Positions 40,658 to 49,623 of a stretch of DNA of 64,000 nt are shown here, piece by piece. Below the pieces are notes generated by a model. The model was not told the DNA's origin, did not search any database, and saw only the letters and a list, made by a program, of their open reading frames with translations. The position numbers and the translations under genes were made by a program. The stretch is from Aurantiochytrium sp. KH105. Lineage: Eukaryota > Sar > Bigyra > Thraustochytrida > Thraustochytriidae. The first letter of the stretch is position 1; each line of letters opens with the position of its first letter. The DNA lies in contig BGKB01000183.1 of the NCBI GenBank assembly GCA_003116975.1, forward strand, positions 1 to 64,000, written 5' to 3'.

Positions 40658-41779
40658 ATGCTCGCGGCACCAGGGTCTGCTGCGAACTTGGTCCGTGAAG
40701 AGGTATCGCGACCCGTAGTAGTGGTGGGCGCAGGACTCGCAGGCTTGGTGTGCGCATCACGCGTGGCGGCGCAAATTGGCTCAGAAAATGTAGTCGTGCT
40801 CGAAGCCCAACAACGGGTCGGGGGCAGACTCTTTTGTCCTCGACCCGGAGTTGATCTCGGCGCAGCTTGGACCTGGCCCAATAATGACCGCGAGCTGGGT
40901 GCACTTGTAAAGTCCCTCGGCGCAAAACTCGTACCACAACCCGCCAAGGGGGCGGCGGTTTTGCAGTCCAAAGCAAACGGCGTGCAAAACATGGGTCAGG
41001 GTCAGGGGCCTGCCGGCCCTGGAGCGTACCGAATTGAAGGTGGCGCTGGTAGCCTTTGCGAGCGACTCATCAAAGCGCACAAGTTGGATGTGCGCCTCTT
41101 TAGTCGCGTCGAAACCATTGAAATCGAGGCCGACGCCAATGTCGTGCGCGTCTCGACCCGAGGCGGTCCAGTGTTTTGCGCCAGTGCGGTCGTGCTCGCC
41201 GTCCCACCGAGAAGTATTGCTGCCGACATCGGTTTCTTCCCTGCACTGGGCGACGAGCGCCGGAAAGTGTTTCAAAACACACAAACATGGATGGCGGATG
41301 CCGGAAAGTTCTGTCTCTTGTTCGAGGACAAGTTTTGGCAAAAAGCTGGTTTGAGCGGAACTGTTTTTGCGAATGGCCTGCCTGCACCACAAGTGTGGGA
41401 CAACTCGGACGGCGCGCAGGCAGCTCTGGCTGGCTTCGTGTTTGGATCCGCAAATTTGCGCCATCTCGACAGCGAGTCGGCTTTCGCTGCCTCCCCCCTT
41501 CTCACACAGCTTGAGCAAGTTTTCGGACCTCGCGTTCGATCCTACCAGGGCCTCGAGCTCTGTGCGTGGGACAGGCACTTCCCTGCGGATGAGTCTGCGT
41601 CCGGTGGAAATCACGATTATGGTAGCTCCCTTTTGCAGGCGCCCCACGCACAGAGGATCTTTTTTGGGTCAACGGAGACCACGCCTGATGAGCACGGTCA
41701 CATGGAGGGCGCCGTGCAGGCTGGCATCCGCACCTCTCAGCAAGTCCTCGCACTTTTGCGTGGCACACTTCGAAAGTAA
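40658..41779 (+). CDS. Flavin amine oxidase family protein
   Basis: This 373-residue FAD protein belongs to the monoamine oxidase/polyamine oxidase/phytoene-desaturase-like amine oxidase superfamily. The N-terminus has the dinucleotide-binding VVVVGAGLAGLVCASRVA (GxGxxG at residues 24-29), then VVVLEAQQRVGGRLF where Glu binds ribose and the RVGGR is family-standard. GVDLGAAWTW follows. The C-terminus has IFFGSTETTPDEHGHMEGAV and AGIRTSQQVL, the second FAD contact. It is somewhat shorter than typical MAOs (about 450-520) and lacks a C-terminal membrane helix, so a soluble enzyme is likely. Substrate unknown. The frame extends upstream only from a TTG, so I use the ATG at 40658. It converges on the next gene with 65 bp between stops. 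Confidence 0.85.
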   Translation: MLAAPGSAANLVREEVSRPVVVVGAGLAGLVCASRVAAQIGSENVVVLEAQQRVGGRLFCPRPGVDLGAAWTWPNNDRELGALVKSLGAKLVPQPAKGAAVLQSKANGVQNMGQGQGPAGPGAYRIEGGAGSLCERLIKAHKLDVRLFSRVETIEIEADANVVRVSTRGGPVFCASAVVLAVPPRSIAADIGFFPALGDERRKVFQNTQTWMADAGKFCLLFEDKFWQKAGLSGTVFANGLPAPQVWDNSDGAQAALAGFVFGSANLRHLDSESAFAASPLLTQLEQVFGPRVRSYQGLELCAWDRHFPADESASGGNHDYGSSLLQAPHAQRIFFGSTETTPDEHGHMEGAVQAGIRTSQQVLALLRGTLRK

Positions 41780-41844
41780 ACCGAAACCATTACCACCACA
41801 CATTGCAAAAATTTATGAATTATCGAAATTGGAATGAACTATGA

Positions 41845-43713
41845 TTATTCTGTGGCATTCGCTGCTGCCTCAACTTGGCGTCGCAGCTGCTGCAACATGT
41901 GCAAATGATTTTTGGACGACTCGAGCGCCCCCGTCGAAACTGCTTCGCTCGATTGTGTCTCAACGCGTCTGTCCGCCGAGTTCGCGCTCGCTGTGAGTTC
42001 ATGGCCGAGCTCTCGTGCAATTTGCGCCTGTTGAACGGGAAGATGCTCTGGAACGATGGCGGGCTCGTCGGGCCGCCAGCGAAGCATCGGTATGTAGTAT
42101 CCAGCAGAAAGAAGCCGCTTATGCTCTCCACGCAACTCGCACTGCAAGAGAGCTTCCTGCTTGACGACTTGAAGTAGCTTCTTCAGCGAAATGCCTTCGG
42201 GGGCTTCCTCGTGACTGCATGCCTTTGCATCTGTGAAAAACACTGTGTCGCGGCACCTGTGGTCCATACGTTCGCGGTACGCTTTAGCATCCGTCTGCAT
42301 CTTGGAGAGATAATTGGAGCCAAGAAAATTAAACGGATGTGGTCGCCAGAGCAAGGCTCTCCACTTTTCAATTTCTTGAACGACCGCAATAGATGCCTTG
42401 CGCAAAGAGCGCACTGCCTGATGAATTTTCTTGTCGGCGTCATCGTCGTCGTCATTGTCATCATCCTTGGTTTTGCTCTTCTTTGTTGCCTCAGCATCGC
42501 AAGCGGGACCGGTCCCGTTGGCACCAGTTTTGGTGCAACACGTCTGCTCAGAGTGGATCATGAGATGCAAGAGAGTCTCAAGCTTGGCCTCGCGGTCTTG
42601 AATAACACGCAGCGCAGCGAGTGTGGCTTGGCGATGTTCTTTGAGCAGGTGCAGTTGCTCACGCATTCGCGCAAGCACCGCGGGCGCAGGTCGGTTGCAC
42701 GGACGCTTGCGAGGAAAATAAGTTTTGCTAAAAAAGTCGCGATCCCTCTTGGGAATGTGCAGCTGTTCCCATAAGCTGCTAATATCGCCGCAAAGTACTT
42801 CCATCTCGGCTCCCTGATTGCTGAGAGGTCGTCGCTTCACGAGCTGCTTCTTCTTCTTCTTCTTCTTTTTCTTTATTGTCGCAGAGGCACCGCTGGCGCC
42901 GCTTCCTGTGCCAGAACTTATGCGCGCAAGACCTCCGGCGGAAAGAGGACGCAAGGTCCCTGATGAGCTCATTTTGGACTTTTTAAGACTGGCAAGCGCA
43001 CGTGGGCCTGATCCGCGCACGGGTTCCTCGAGAGATCTGCCTCGCACAAACTCGGCATCCCAGCCGTCTTCGCGCTTGCGTAGCTGTTTGTACGTGAGAT
43101 TTCCTGCACTCGACGCGGTCCGGGACCCGCTTTTCGTTTGCTGCATCGTCGTACCGCCAGCGGTCCGCGGGCGTAGCAGCGCCTCGCTTGCGACGTGCGT
43201 CGTTCGCATCATGGATGATGGTACTCCCGTTGTTCTTGTTGCTGCTGCCTTTGCGGCTGCGATCGAGGGTCGTTTTTCATCGATAATGCGCTTTGTCTTG
43301 CGCGCCACAGACGCGGATTGTGGACGCGCAGTTTTCTGCGAGGTTTTGTTGTCTTCACCTGCAAGAAAGTTTTCTCTCTTGCGACTGGGCATGGCTGAGG
43401 CTGGTCTTTGTCGTGGGAGGTGCGATGGCTTTTCGAAGAGGACACGCTCGCCCTGCAATGGCGAGTCAACGTCCGCATTAGACGGAGCAGCTTCGTCTCG
43501 AGTAATATGGACGTTGTCCGCGTCCTGGTGCGTCTTCAAGTCATCGAGACGCACCGTCACCTCGTTTTCTTCTTCTTCTTCTTCTTCCTCTTGCGACTCG
43601 CAGTCGAACTCCGCGATAGCCTCCTGCAGATACGCCTCGTCCTCACTCTCGGGCGACAGCGCCTCCGCCATCTTGCCGACACTCGTGATCGCCACCTCGA
43701 CGCTGCCGTCCAT
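41845..43713 (-). CDS. Unknown 622-aa coiled-coil protein
   Basis: No family recognised with certainty. The N-terminal 330 residues are disordered, with an acidic Glu run (around 43572-43595) and a Lys run (around 42850-42875). The C-terminal half is predicted helical: SLWEQLHIPKRDRDFFSKTY, EHRQATLAALRVIQDREAKL, VVQEIEKWRALLWRP then HPFNFLGSNYLSKMQTDAKA, and LLQVVKQEALLQCELRGE. The W-rich RP-HPF segment looks like those in some protist ciliary coiled-coil proteins, but this is a weak impression. I use the ATG at 43713; the longer frame begins with TTG. A 9-bp inverted repeat lies 96 bp upstream (43809-43843). Confidence 0.6.
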   Translation of the reverse strand: MDGSVEVAITSVGKMAEALSPESEDEAYLQEAIAEFDCESQEEEEEEEENEVTVRLDDLKTHQDADNVHITRDEAAPSNADVDSPLQGERVLFEKPSHLPRQRPASAMPSRKRENFLAGEDNKTSQKTARPQSASVARKTKRIIDEKRPSIAAAKAAATRTTGVPSSMMRTTHVASEALLRPRTAGGTTMQQTKSGSRTASSAGNLTYKQLRKREDGWDAEFVRGRSLEEPVRGSGPRALASLKKSKMSSSGTLRPLSAGGLARISSGTGSGASGASATIKKKKKKKKKQLVKRRPLSNQGAEMEVLCGDISSLWEQLHIPKRDRDFFSKTYFPRKRPCNRPAPAVLARMREQLHLLKEHRQATLAALRVIQDREAKLETLLHLMIHSEQTCCTKTGANGTGPACDAEATKKSKTKDDDNDDDDDADKKIHQAVRSLRKASIAVVQEIEKWRALLWRPHPFNFLGSNYLSKMQTDAKAYRERMDHRCRDTVFFTDAKACSHEEAPEGISLKKLLQVVKQEALLQCELRGEHKRLLSAGYYIPMLRWRPDEPAIVPEHLPVQQAQIARELGHELTASANSADRRVETQSSEAVSTGALESSKNHLHMLQQLRRQVEAAANATE

Positions 43714-43808
43714 GACTGCTCGCGACGCTCGCACAGAGGCCAAACTCAATCGTCAGTCTCGACCCTTCTTGCAAAATCGCTCGATTGACAATGAAGCTTA
43801 TAAACGAG

Positions 43809-43843
43809 TACGATATCGTCCAACGGACACATGTGATATCGTA
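43809..43843. promoter_or_regulatory. Perfect 9-bp inverted repeat TACGATATC / GATATCGTA
   Basis: The arms at 43809-43817 and 43835-43843 are exact reverse complements separated by 17 nt. They lie 96-130 bp upstream of the minus-strand start at 43713. It could be a dimeric factor site. Function is inference. Confidence 0.45.
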
Positions 43844-44076
43844 CACGAGCTGCAACTAATAGGCATAAGCCAGCTATTTGTTTGACTGTGATGCCAGCAG
43901 AATGAGAAGACGAATTCCGTCTTCTGATATACTTGTCGCCTCCTATTCTTGTCCCACGCTTTGAATAGAAAGAGAGAGTTGGTTGTCGTCTGCTGCTGCT
44001 AAAAGGTCCAGCCAGAGCGCCCTTATTTTATAATTTTTCGTAAAAGTTGTAGCCTGTTTTGGGCGCCCCGCGAGTC

Positions 44077-44105
44077 TTCCCGGCCAAGCTCAGCGAAGCC
44101 GGGAA
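44077..44105. other. Hairpin TTCCCGGC ... GCCGGGAA
   Basis: An exact 8-bp stem with a 13-nt loop in an otherwise AT-rich area. No T-run follows and the origin is unknown. Confidence 0.45.
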
Positions 44106-45013
44106 ACACCAAGAATGTAGGGCCTAGTACAACACATTAGTAGGAAAAAAAATACGCATAACCATCAATTTTCACCGCATCGCACGCAAAGATGATTCAC
44201 CGAGCTGTGGCCGTAGGTTGAATGGAGATTCTTTTTCGTGCACGATATTTTCAAAAGAAAAATTGACGATCTCGTTCTAGGAGGCGAGCCCTGCGCTTCT
44301 TGTCAACTCTCGAACCACAAGTAAAGCACATTGTCTTGTTCTCGGACGAACGACAGAAGCTACCTGCCTCCCTTGATCATTGTGCAAGATTCGTCGCGCT
44401 CGACTGCAGCTGCGACCACCACCATTCACTATCGTGGTTAGGATCCTCGTCAGCACTGGGATCTCGATCTTCTTCCTCTCACTCTTACGTTCTAGGCCAC
44501 TAACCACTCAACCCACCTACTTCCACTGCCAGCTGCAGCATGCTGCAGCGGCAGCTGCAGCTCGCTCTACCAAAGCCAAAAGCTGCCGACCCGAGCAATC
44601 TCGGCCAATCTTCAGCCCTTCCTTTTCGGAAGCCCTCCTCGAAAATCTCGCGTCTGTGGCGACAGGGCCGCATCTGCATCTGCAGCTGCTGCAGCTGCTG
44701 CTTGCCTTGCCTTGCCTTCACTCTCGACCATCTCGGGTTCCATATAATACCTCTCCGCAGCCGCCGGCCTCTGCGCCGTGCTGCAGCCATCCAATCCATG
44801 CGGGTGTAAGCGAACGTCCTCGAAGGCCTTGTGCACCGCGAGGGCGCTCTTCCTCAAAAGGCACACCGCGGCGCCGCGCCCTCCGCCACACCCCGTCCCG
44901 CCCTCACGCACAGCTGCAGAGAGCGGCGCGCGCCTCGCGGGCCGCAGCCGCGGCTTCCTTTCCTTGACCGCCGCCGCGGCCTCGGGCAGCCGGAGCGGTG
45001 CAGCGGCGCCGCG

Positions 45014-45080
45014 GAGCAGAGCAGAGAGCAGAGCAGAGCAGAGCAGAGCAGAGCAGCAGAGCAGAGCAGAGCAGCAGAGC
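45014..45080 (+). repeat. Pentanucleotide array GAGCA before oxygenase-like gene
   Basis: A dozen or so AGAGC units, twice interrupted by AGC slippage, end 80 bp before the ATG. The purine-rich strand is the gene sense strand. Confidence 0.92.
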
Positions 45081-45160
45081 TGCAACTGCGGCATCTCAGA
45101 AGACCTCGCGCACGTGTGGCTAGGTCGAAGGCAGGAGCGAGCGAGCGAGAGGAGGCGAAG

Positions 45161-46489
45161 ATGCGCGCGTGCGGCGTGCTCTGCGTGGCGGTGCTTGCGG
45201 GCGCGGTGGCCCTCTGCGAAGGCAATGTCGCAACCCGCGTCGCGCTCGCCGACCTGGAGCGCGAGGGCGCGGCGGTCGAGGCGATGATGGAGTCGCTGCG
45301 CCACTCCGGCGTGGTCCAGGTGGCCGAGGTACCCGGTCTCGCGCAGGCGCGCGCTGAGGCGCTCGCACTCAACGTGGCCTGCGGTGAGGTCTCCCAGGCG
45401 GCGGTCGGCAGCGCGAGCTACGACGGCACGCACCGCCGCTCGCTCGGCACCGTCCCCGGCGAAGGCTTTGCGCACGGCGTCCCCAGCGAGGTGTGCGAGC
45501 GCTTCGACAAGGCCAGCACCGCCCTGCGCGAGGCCACCTCCCGCGCCGCGCGCGCCTTTGCTAACAAGCTTGGTATGCACCTGCCCCGCGCCAGCTTCCT
45601 CGCCACTGCCGAGGACGAGGACGCCTACGAGACCGTGGACGCCATCGTGCGCGACAGCCAGCAGCTCGAGCACTTCCACGCGTACAACCGCGCCGAGGAC
45701 AACGAGGATGACATGATGACCGTTGATCTCCACATGGATCAGGGCATGTTCATCGCCTTCACCCCAGCTCTCATGTACGAGATGGACAAGGGTCTCTCCG
45801 GCAACAAGGCTGGCTCCTTCCTCATTGAGCTCCCGGGCGGCCGTCTCGAGGAGGTCGACTTTGCGGACAATGGTGACGTCATCGTCTTCATGCTTGGTGA
45901 TGGTGTCAACCAGTACGTGAACCCGGCGCTCGAGAACGCTGGCCATGCTCCTCTTCGCGCCACCCCGCACGCCATGCAGATGCCCAGCGATGGTTCCAAC
46001 GCGTGGCGCTCCTGGTACGGTCGCATGTACCTGCCCCCTGCTCACGCCATCAACTCTGACTACGACCTTCCCTTTGGCGAGATGCGCAAGCGCTCGATCG
46101 AGGCCGGTCTTAAGGGCGACGCCGAGGGCATGGCCATGGGTTGCTCGGGCGATCTCTTTGCGCGTGAGCTCCACGAGAGCACGTGCGAGGCCGGCGCGCT
46201 CTTTTGCTGGCACCGCTGCATGAACCTCACCGACTACGACGTTTCGGATGAGATCTGCGAGGCTGAGGATCTCGAGTTGGCTTGTGCCGACCCCGAAGGC
46301 AACCTGTGGGCGAGCTATTCGCCGCACAATGGTCAGGTCGCTCCTCGCTGCGTCAACGTCACCGAGGACTCGGTTTACCTTACCTATGCCCCGACTACGG
46401 AGGAGCCTACGGCAGAGCCCTCGCCCGCAAGCACGCTGTCTCAGGGCGTCGCGCTTGTGCTCGGAGCTGTCGCTCTTGCGCTCTTTTAA
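45161..46489 (+). CDS. Secreted, likely GPI-anchored 2OG-Fe(II) oxygenase-like protein
   Basis: This 442-residue protein has an N-terminal signal peptide (MRACGVLCVAVLAGAVALC) and a C-terminal hydrophobic tail (GVALVLGAVALALF) behind a Thr/Pro/Ser-rich spacer, a layout typical of GPI anchoring. The middle resembles a double-stranded beta-helix oxygenase: HMDQGMFIAFTPAL gives His191-x-Asp193, GDVIVFMLGDGVNQYV is a likely strand pair, and ATPHAMQ gives the second His270. These three would bind Fe(II) as in prolyl-hydroxylase-like enzymes. The C-terminal region is Cys-rich (ALFCWHRCMNL). The start at 45161 is the first ATG of the signal peptide. An extracellular hydroxylase is unusual. The oxygenase call is moderate, secretion strong. 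Confidence 0.68.
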   Translation: MRACGVLCVAVLAGAVALCEGNVATRVALADLEREGAAVEAMMESLRHSGVVQVAEVPGLAQARAEALALNVACGEVSQAAVGSASYDGTHRRSLGTVPGEGFAHGVPSEVCERFDKASTALREATSRAARAFANKLGMHLPRASFLATAEDEDAYETVDAIVRDSQQLEHFHAYNRAEDNEDDMMTVDLHMDQGMFIAFTPALMYEMDKGLSGNKAGSFLIELPGGRLEEVDFADNGDVIVFMLGDGVNQYVNPALENAGHAPLRATPHAMQMPSDGSNAWRSWYGRMYLPPAHAINSDYDLPFGEMRKRSIEAGLKGDAEGMAMGCSGDLFARELHESTCEAGALFCWHRCMNLTDYDVSDEICEAEDLELACADPEGNLWASYSPHNGQVAPRCVNVTEDSVYLTYAPTTEEPTAEPSPASTLSQGVALVLGAVALALF

Positions 46490-47024
46490 AGAGAAAATGG
46501 CACACGACGGCTGACTTTTCGTCGCATGTTCCTTTTCTGCGTTCATCCACATTTGTGGATGTTCCTCCTTATTTTTTTCTACCACCCGGCACCTTTTCAA
46601 GTTTCCTACCCACTCAGGCACCTTTTTCTAAAACTTCATCCTTCCACTCAGGCACCTTTTTCTTTTCGAGACGACACAACAATTAGTCACACCAAGGCAC
46701 TTTGCACGTGCTTGCCATCCTCTACTTCATCCTTCATTCGCCCAACGCCGGCGAAGCGTGGCAAGCGACTCATTTTGAAAGATTTCCTAATCACAACATT
46801 CGTCTCTTTTTACACTTTCTTTCTTCTTCCTGTAGCACGTGAATTTGGTCTTGTTTATTTCATTAGTGTTGATGCGTCTAATCGACGATGCCTGTCGCAA
46901 GGGGGTTGAAATCACCCTGATACCAGGAGATAAAGTGTCGCACGATAAGTCACTTTTCGGAACCGCCTGCAACATGGAGAAAACCTTGCATGTACTCCGA
47001 GATATGTTCCTCACATGTCACAGA

Positions 47025-47140
47025 TCAGCCTTCAAGTCAGCCATCAGGTCAGCCTCCAAGTCAGCCATCAGGTCAGTTTTCAGGTCAGCCTTCAAGTCAG
47101 CCTATAGTTGGCCGTCAGGCCAGCCTTCAGGTCAGCCATG
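47025..47140 (+). pseudogene. Relic of Gln-Pro-Ser (QPSGQPS) repeat coding sequence
   Basis: In one plus-strand frame, 12-bp units give DQPSSQPSGQPPSQPSGQ and more for about nine units, then the frame drifts while the DNA repeat continues (GTCAGCCTTCAGGTCAGCC). Such QPS-type arrays are long in some stramenopile and algal surface proteins. Here there is no start, no other domain and little length, so I see it as a fragment. It could also be an unannotated 3' extension of a transcript. Confidence 0.5.
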
Positions 47141-47224
47141 AGGCGGTGTGGTGTGCCAGTGAAAAACGAAGAGCTGGAGAATGAGTACCATGCAGCTTAT
47201 TCCAGCGGCGAGCACATCGCACAA

Positions 47225-47280
47225 TGAGGCCAAGAACAAGAACAATAAGGAAGAGGCCAAGAACAAGAACAATAAGGAAA
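47225..47280 (+). repeat. Direct duplication, 27-28 bp, two copies
   Basis: AGGCCAAGAACAAGAACAAT plus AAGGAA occurs twice in a row, followed by an A-rich tract. It lies in the tail-to-tail spacer before CCT1. Confidence 0.85.
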
Positions 47281-47421
47281 AGAAAAAGTAAGAGAGAAGA
47301 AATCGAAAGCCAAAAAAAAAAGGGACAGCAGCAAGATCGCATAAAAGTGTTACCATTTGCCTCGAGGTGCGGCTCGAGACCATCGCGCACTCGTTGCGTT
47401 CCCGAATCAAACAGCGCCGAT

Positions 47422-49056
47422 CTACTGCGGCTCCTCGCGCGGGTTAAGCTTGATGGAGTCATCGATACGGAGAATTGTGACGGCGGCCTCTGTGGCAAAG
47501 CGCAGCGACTTGACCTTGCTGATGGCCGGCTCTACAATGCCGTACTCAAAGCAGTTGACAACCTTGCCAGCGACGAGGTCGAGACCCGAGTACTGCATGC
47601 CCTCGCCCTGCGCCGGATCCTGCTGCGAGACGGCATGCTTGGCACGAAGACGCGCAACAAGCTCTGTGGCGTCCTGCGCCGCATTGGTGGCAAGAGTGCG
47701 GGGAATCACCAAAAGAGCCTGGGCGAATTCGACAATTGCGAGCTGCTCGCGCGTGCCAAGCGTCGATGCATAGTCCTCGAGGTGCACAGAGAGGGCGGTC
47801 TCCACGGCGCCGCCGCCAGCCACAAGAGTGTTCGTTTCTAATGCGCGCTTAATGATGCAGAGAGAGTCGTGCAGCGAACGCTCGACCTCGTCCAAAAAGT
47901 ACTCGTTGGCACCACGCAAGACGACCGTCTGCGCGGCCGTCTTGACGCATTCCTTGATGTAGATAATCTCACCGTCACCCAGACGCTCCTCCGAGACCTC
48001 ACCGGCAGAGCCGAGCCACGAAGGATCAAACTCCTCATCCGCGCCGTCAGCGTCCGCCATGGTGAGCACGAGCTCGCCGCCCGTGGCCTTGGCGATGCGG
48101 CGAAGGTCGTCCTTGGGCACACGACGCACGGCGATGGCGCCGGCTTCAACAAAGTACTTGAGACAGACATCGTCGATGCCCTTGGAGCAAAGAATAACAT
48201 TGGCGCCCGACTTGAGAATGGTCTGAATCTTCTCCTTGGTGATGTCGAGCTCGCGCTGCTGCAGCGCCTCGAGCTCGCGCGGGTCCTTGACAAGGACCTG
48301 CACGCCGAGCTTGAGCTTGTGGCGCGCCAAGTTGAAGTCGAGAAGGGCAATCTTGGCGTTCGAGATCGAGGTCGGCATGCCTTGGGCCGCGCGGGTGCAG
48401 TTAATGGCATAGCCGTCAACGAGGACACTCTCGCGGCTGCTGCGGCCGTGCGCCTTGATAATATTAACCGCCTTGAGCGGGTAACGCACGCTGCCGTCGG
48501 GCCGTTCGGTGCGCACATTTTGCATGGCGGAAACGGCGATCTCGGCAAAGTGATCGCTCTCGGGGCCAATGATCTTGGAGTTCATCGACGTCTTGGCCGC
48601 CATGACCAAGTTCGACCGCTCGAGCTTGCTCATGGGGATCGTCAGGGTCTTCTTGATGTAGCGCACGGCCTCCTTAAGTGCGAGCCGGTAGCCGGAAATG
48701 ATGGAAGTGGGGTGAATGCGCTGCTTGACGAGCTCGTTACCGCGCTTGAGCAGCTCCGCGGCCAGAATCACTACCGAGGTGGTGCCGTCGCCTACCTCCT
48801 GGTCCTGGAGGTCGGCCAGCTCGCACAGCACCTTGCCAGCAGGGTGCTCCACGTCGAGCAGCTTGAGGATGGTTGCTCCATCGTTGGTGATGGTCACGTC
48901 GCCGACGTTATCCACGAGCATCTTGTCCAGGCCCACGGGTCCCAGCGAGGACTTGACGATGTTGGCGATCGACACCGCCGCCATCATGTTCTGCGTGCGC
49001 ACATCCTGGCCGGTCTCGCGCGACCCGTCAATCGCGAGCATGCCGCCTTCCGACAT
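47422..49056 (-). CDS. CCT1: T-complex protein 1 subunit alpha (CCT1)
   Basis: This 544-residue protein is the alpha subunit of the cytosolic chaperonin TRiC/CCT, which folds actin and tubulin. The N-terminus DVRTQNMMAAVSIANIVKSS then LGPVGLDKMLVDNVGDVTIT is CCT1-like. NDGATIL (58-64) and GDGTTSVV (89-96) are the nucleotide and Mg sites; a GGGAVE motif lies near residue 410. FNLARHKLKLGVQV in the apical domain and GLDLVAGKVVNCFEYGIVEP near the end also fit CCT1. Length matches the family. The ATG at 49056 (MSEGGMLAIDG) gives the expected N-terminus. Spacer sequence above it carries a GCGCAAGTG element and a GAGTC array. Confidence 0.95.
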   Translation of the reverse strand: MSEGGMLAIDGSRETGQDVRTQNMMAAVSIANIVKSSLGPVGLDKMLVDNVGDVTITNDGATILKLLDVEHPAGKVLCELADLQDQEVGDGTTSVVILAAELLKRGNELVKQRIHPTSIISGYRLALKEAVRYIKKTLTIPMSKLERSNLVMAAKTSMNSKIIGPESDHFAEIAVSAMQNVRTERPDGSVRYPLKAVNIIKAHGRSSRESVLVDGYAINCTRAAQGMPTSISNAKIALLDFNLARHKLKLGVQVLVKDPRELEALQQRELDITKEKIQTILKSGANVILCSKGIDDVCLKYFVEAGAIAVRRVPKDDLRRIAKATGGELVLTMADADGADEEFDPSWLGSAGEVSEERLGDGEIIYIKECVKTAAQTVVLRGANEYFLDEVERSLHDSLCIIKRALETNTLVAGGGAVETALSVHLEDYASTLGTREQLAIVEFAQALLVIPRTLATNAAQDATELVARLRAKHAVSQQDPAQGEGMQYSGLDLVAGKVVNCFEYGIVEPAISKVKSLRFATEAAVTILRIDDSIKLNPREEPQ

Positions 49057-49436
49057 TTTCCCTTCCTTCTGTTTCTCCTCTCCGCGTCCCGCTCCTCGTC
49101 CTTGCCGCCGCCCTCTGCGTGCGTGTGCGCGAGCGCGAGCGCGCGACCTTCTCGATCTGCTCCAACCGCCGCCGTTCGCCGTGCGCGATGCCCGAGATCG
49201 GGATCGCTGCCGCGGGTCCGCCGCTCTGCTACTGCTGCTGCCTGCCTGCCTGCCTGCGCCTGCCTGCGCGCCGCTGCTCGCCGCGCCGCCCGCCTCGCTG
49301 CGCCCGCTCCCGCCTCGCTGCGCGCGTTTCTCCTGCCGCCGCTGCTCTCGTCCTCCGCGCTGCCGCTCTGCTCGCCCTCCTCGCGCGCCGTCAACGCCGC
49401 GCCGCGGCCCGCGCCATTCTCCACTGTGCGCGCGCC

Positions 49437-49500
49437 ATTCCGCACTTGCGCGCGCCGCGCCGCACTCGCCTATCCGGCCAATGTGCACTTACTTGCGCAA
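49437..49500 (-). promoter_or_regulatory. GCGCAAGTGCGGAAT / GCCTATCCGG element group
   Basis: The CCT1 sense strand contains GCGCGCAAGTGCGGAATGGC, close to GGCGCAAGTGCGGAAT before the PI4K-like gene. The plus strand holds CACTCGCCTATCCGG, like the GGCTATYCCG block in the two other spacers, and a further TTGCGCAAGTAAGTG (minus sense) at 49484-49499. Function is inference. Confidence 0.5.
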
Positions 49501-49523
49501 CGGCGCCCGCCCAGCGCGGCCCA

Positions 49524-49623
49524 CCTCGACTCGACCCGACCCGACCCGACTCAGCTCGACTCGGCGCGACTCGACTCGGCGCAACTCGGCGCGACTCGGC
49601 GCGACTCCACGCAACTCGACTAC
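49524..49623 (-). repeat. Pentanucleotide array GAGTC/GGGTC in CCT1 sense
   Basis: Plus-strand GACCC, GACTC and GCGC-interrupted units keep a 5-bp period for about 100 bp. The CCT1 sense strand therefore reads GGGTC and GAGTC. It lies 470-570 bp upstream of the start. Confidence 0.82.

Larger units (their letters stand above)
43714..45160. promoter_or_regulatory. Head-to-head promoter region, unknown 622-aa / oxygenase-like
   Basis: The 1447-bp spacer has a 9-bp inverted repeat (43809-43843), a hairpin (44077-44105), CCTTG pentamers (44701-44718) and a GAGCA array (45014-45080). The first 600 bp are AT-richer. No gene seen. Confidence 0.55.
46490..47421. other. Convergent spacer with Gln-Pro-Ser repeat relic
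   Basis: The 932-bp spacer has three GGCACCTTTT copies (46588, 46617, 46651), a decayed 12-bp Gln-Pro-Ser coding repeat (47025-47140) and a 27-bp direct duplication (47225-47280). It otherwise looks like 3' UTR and intergenic DNA. Confidence 0.5.
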
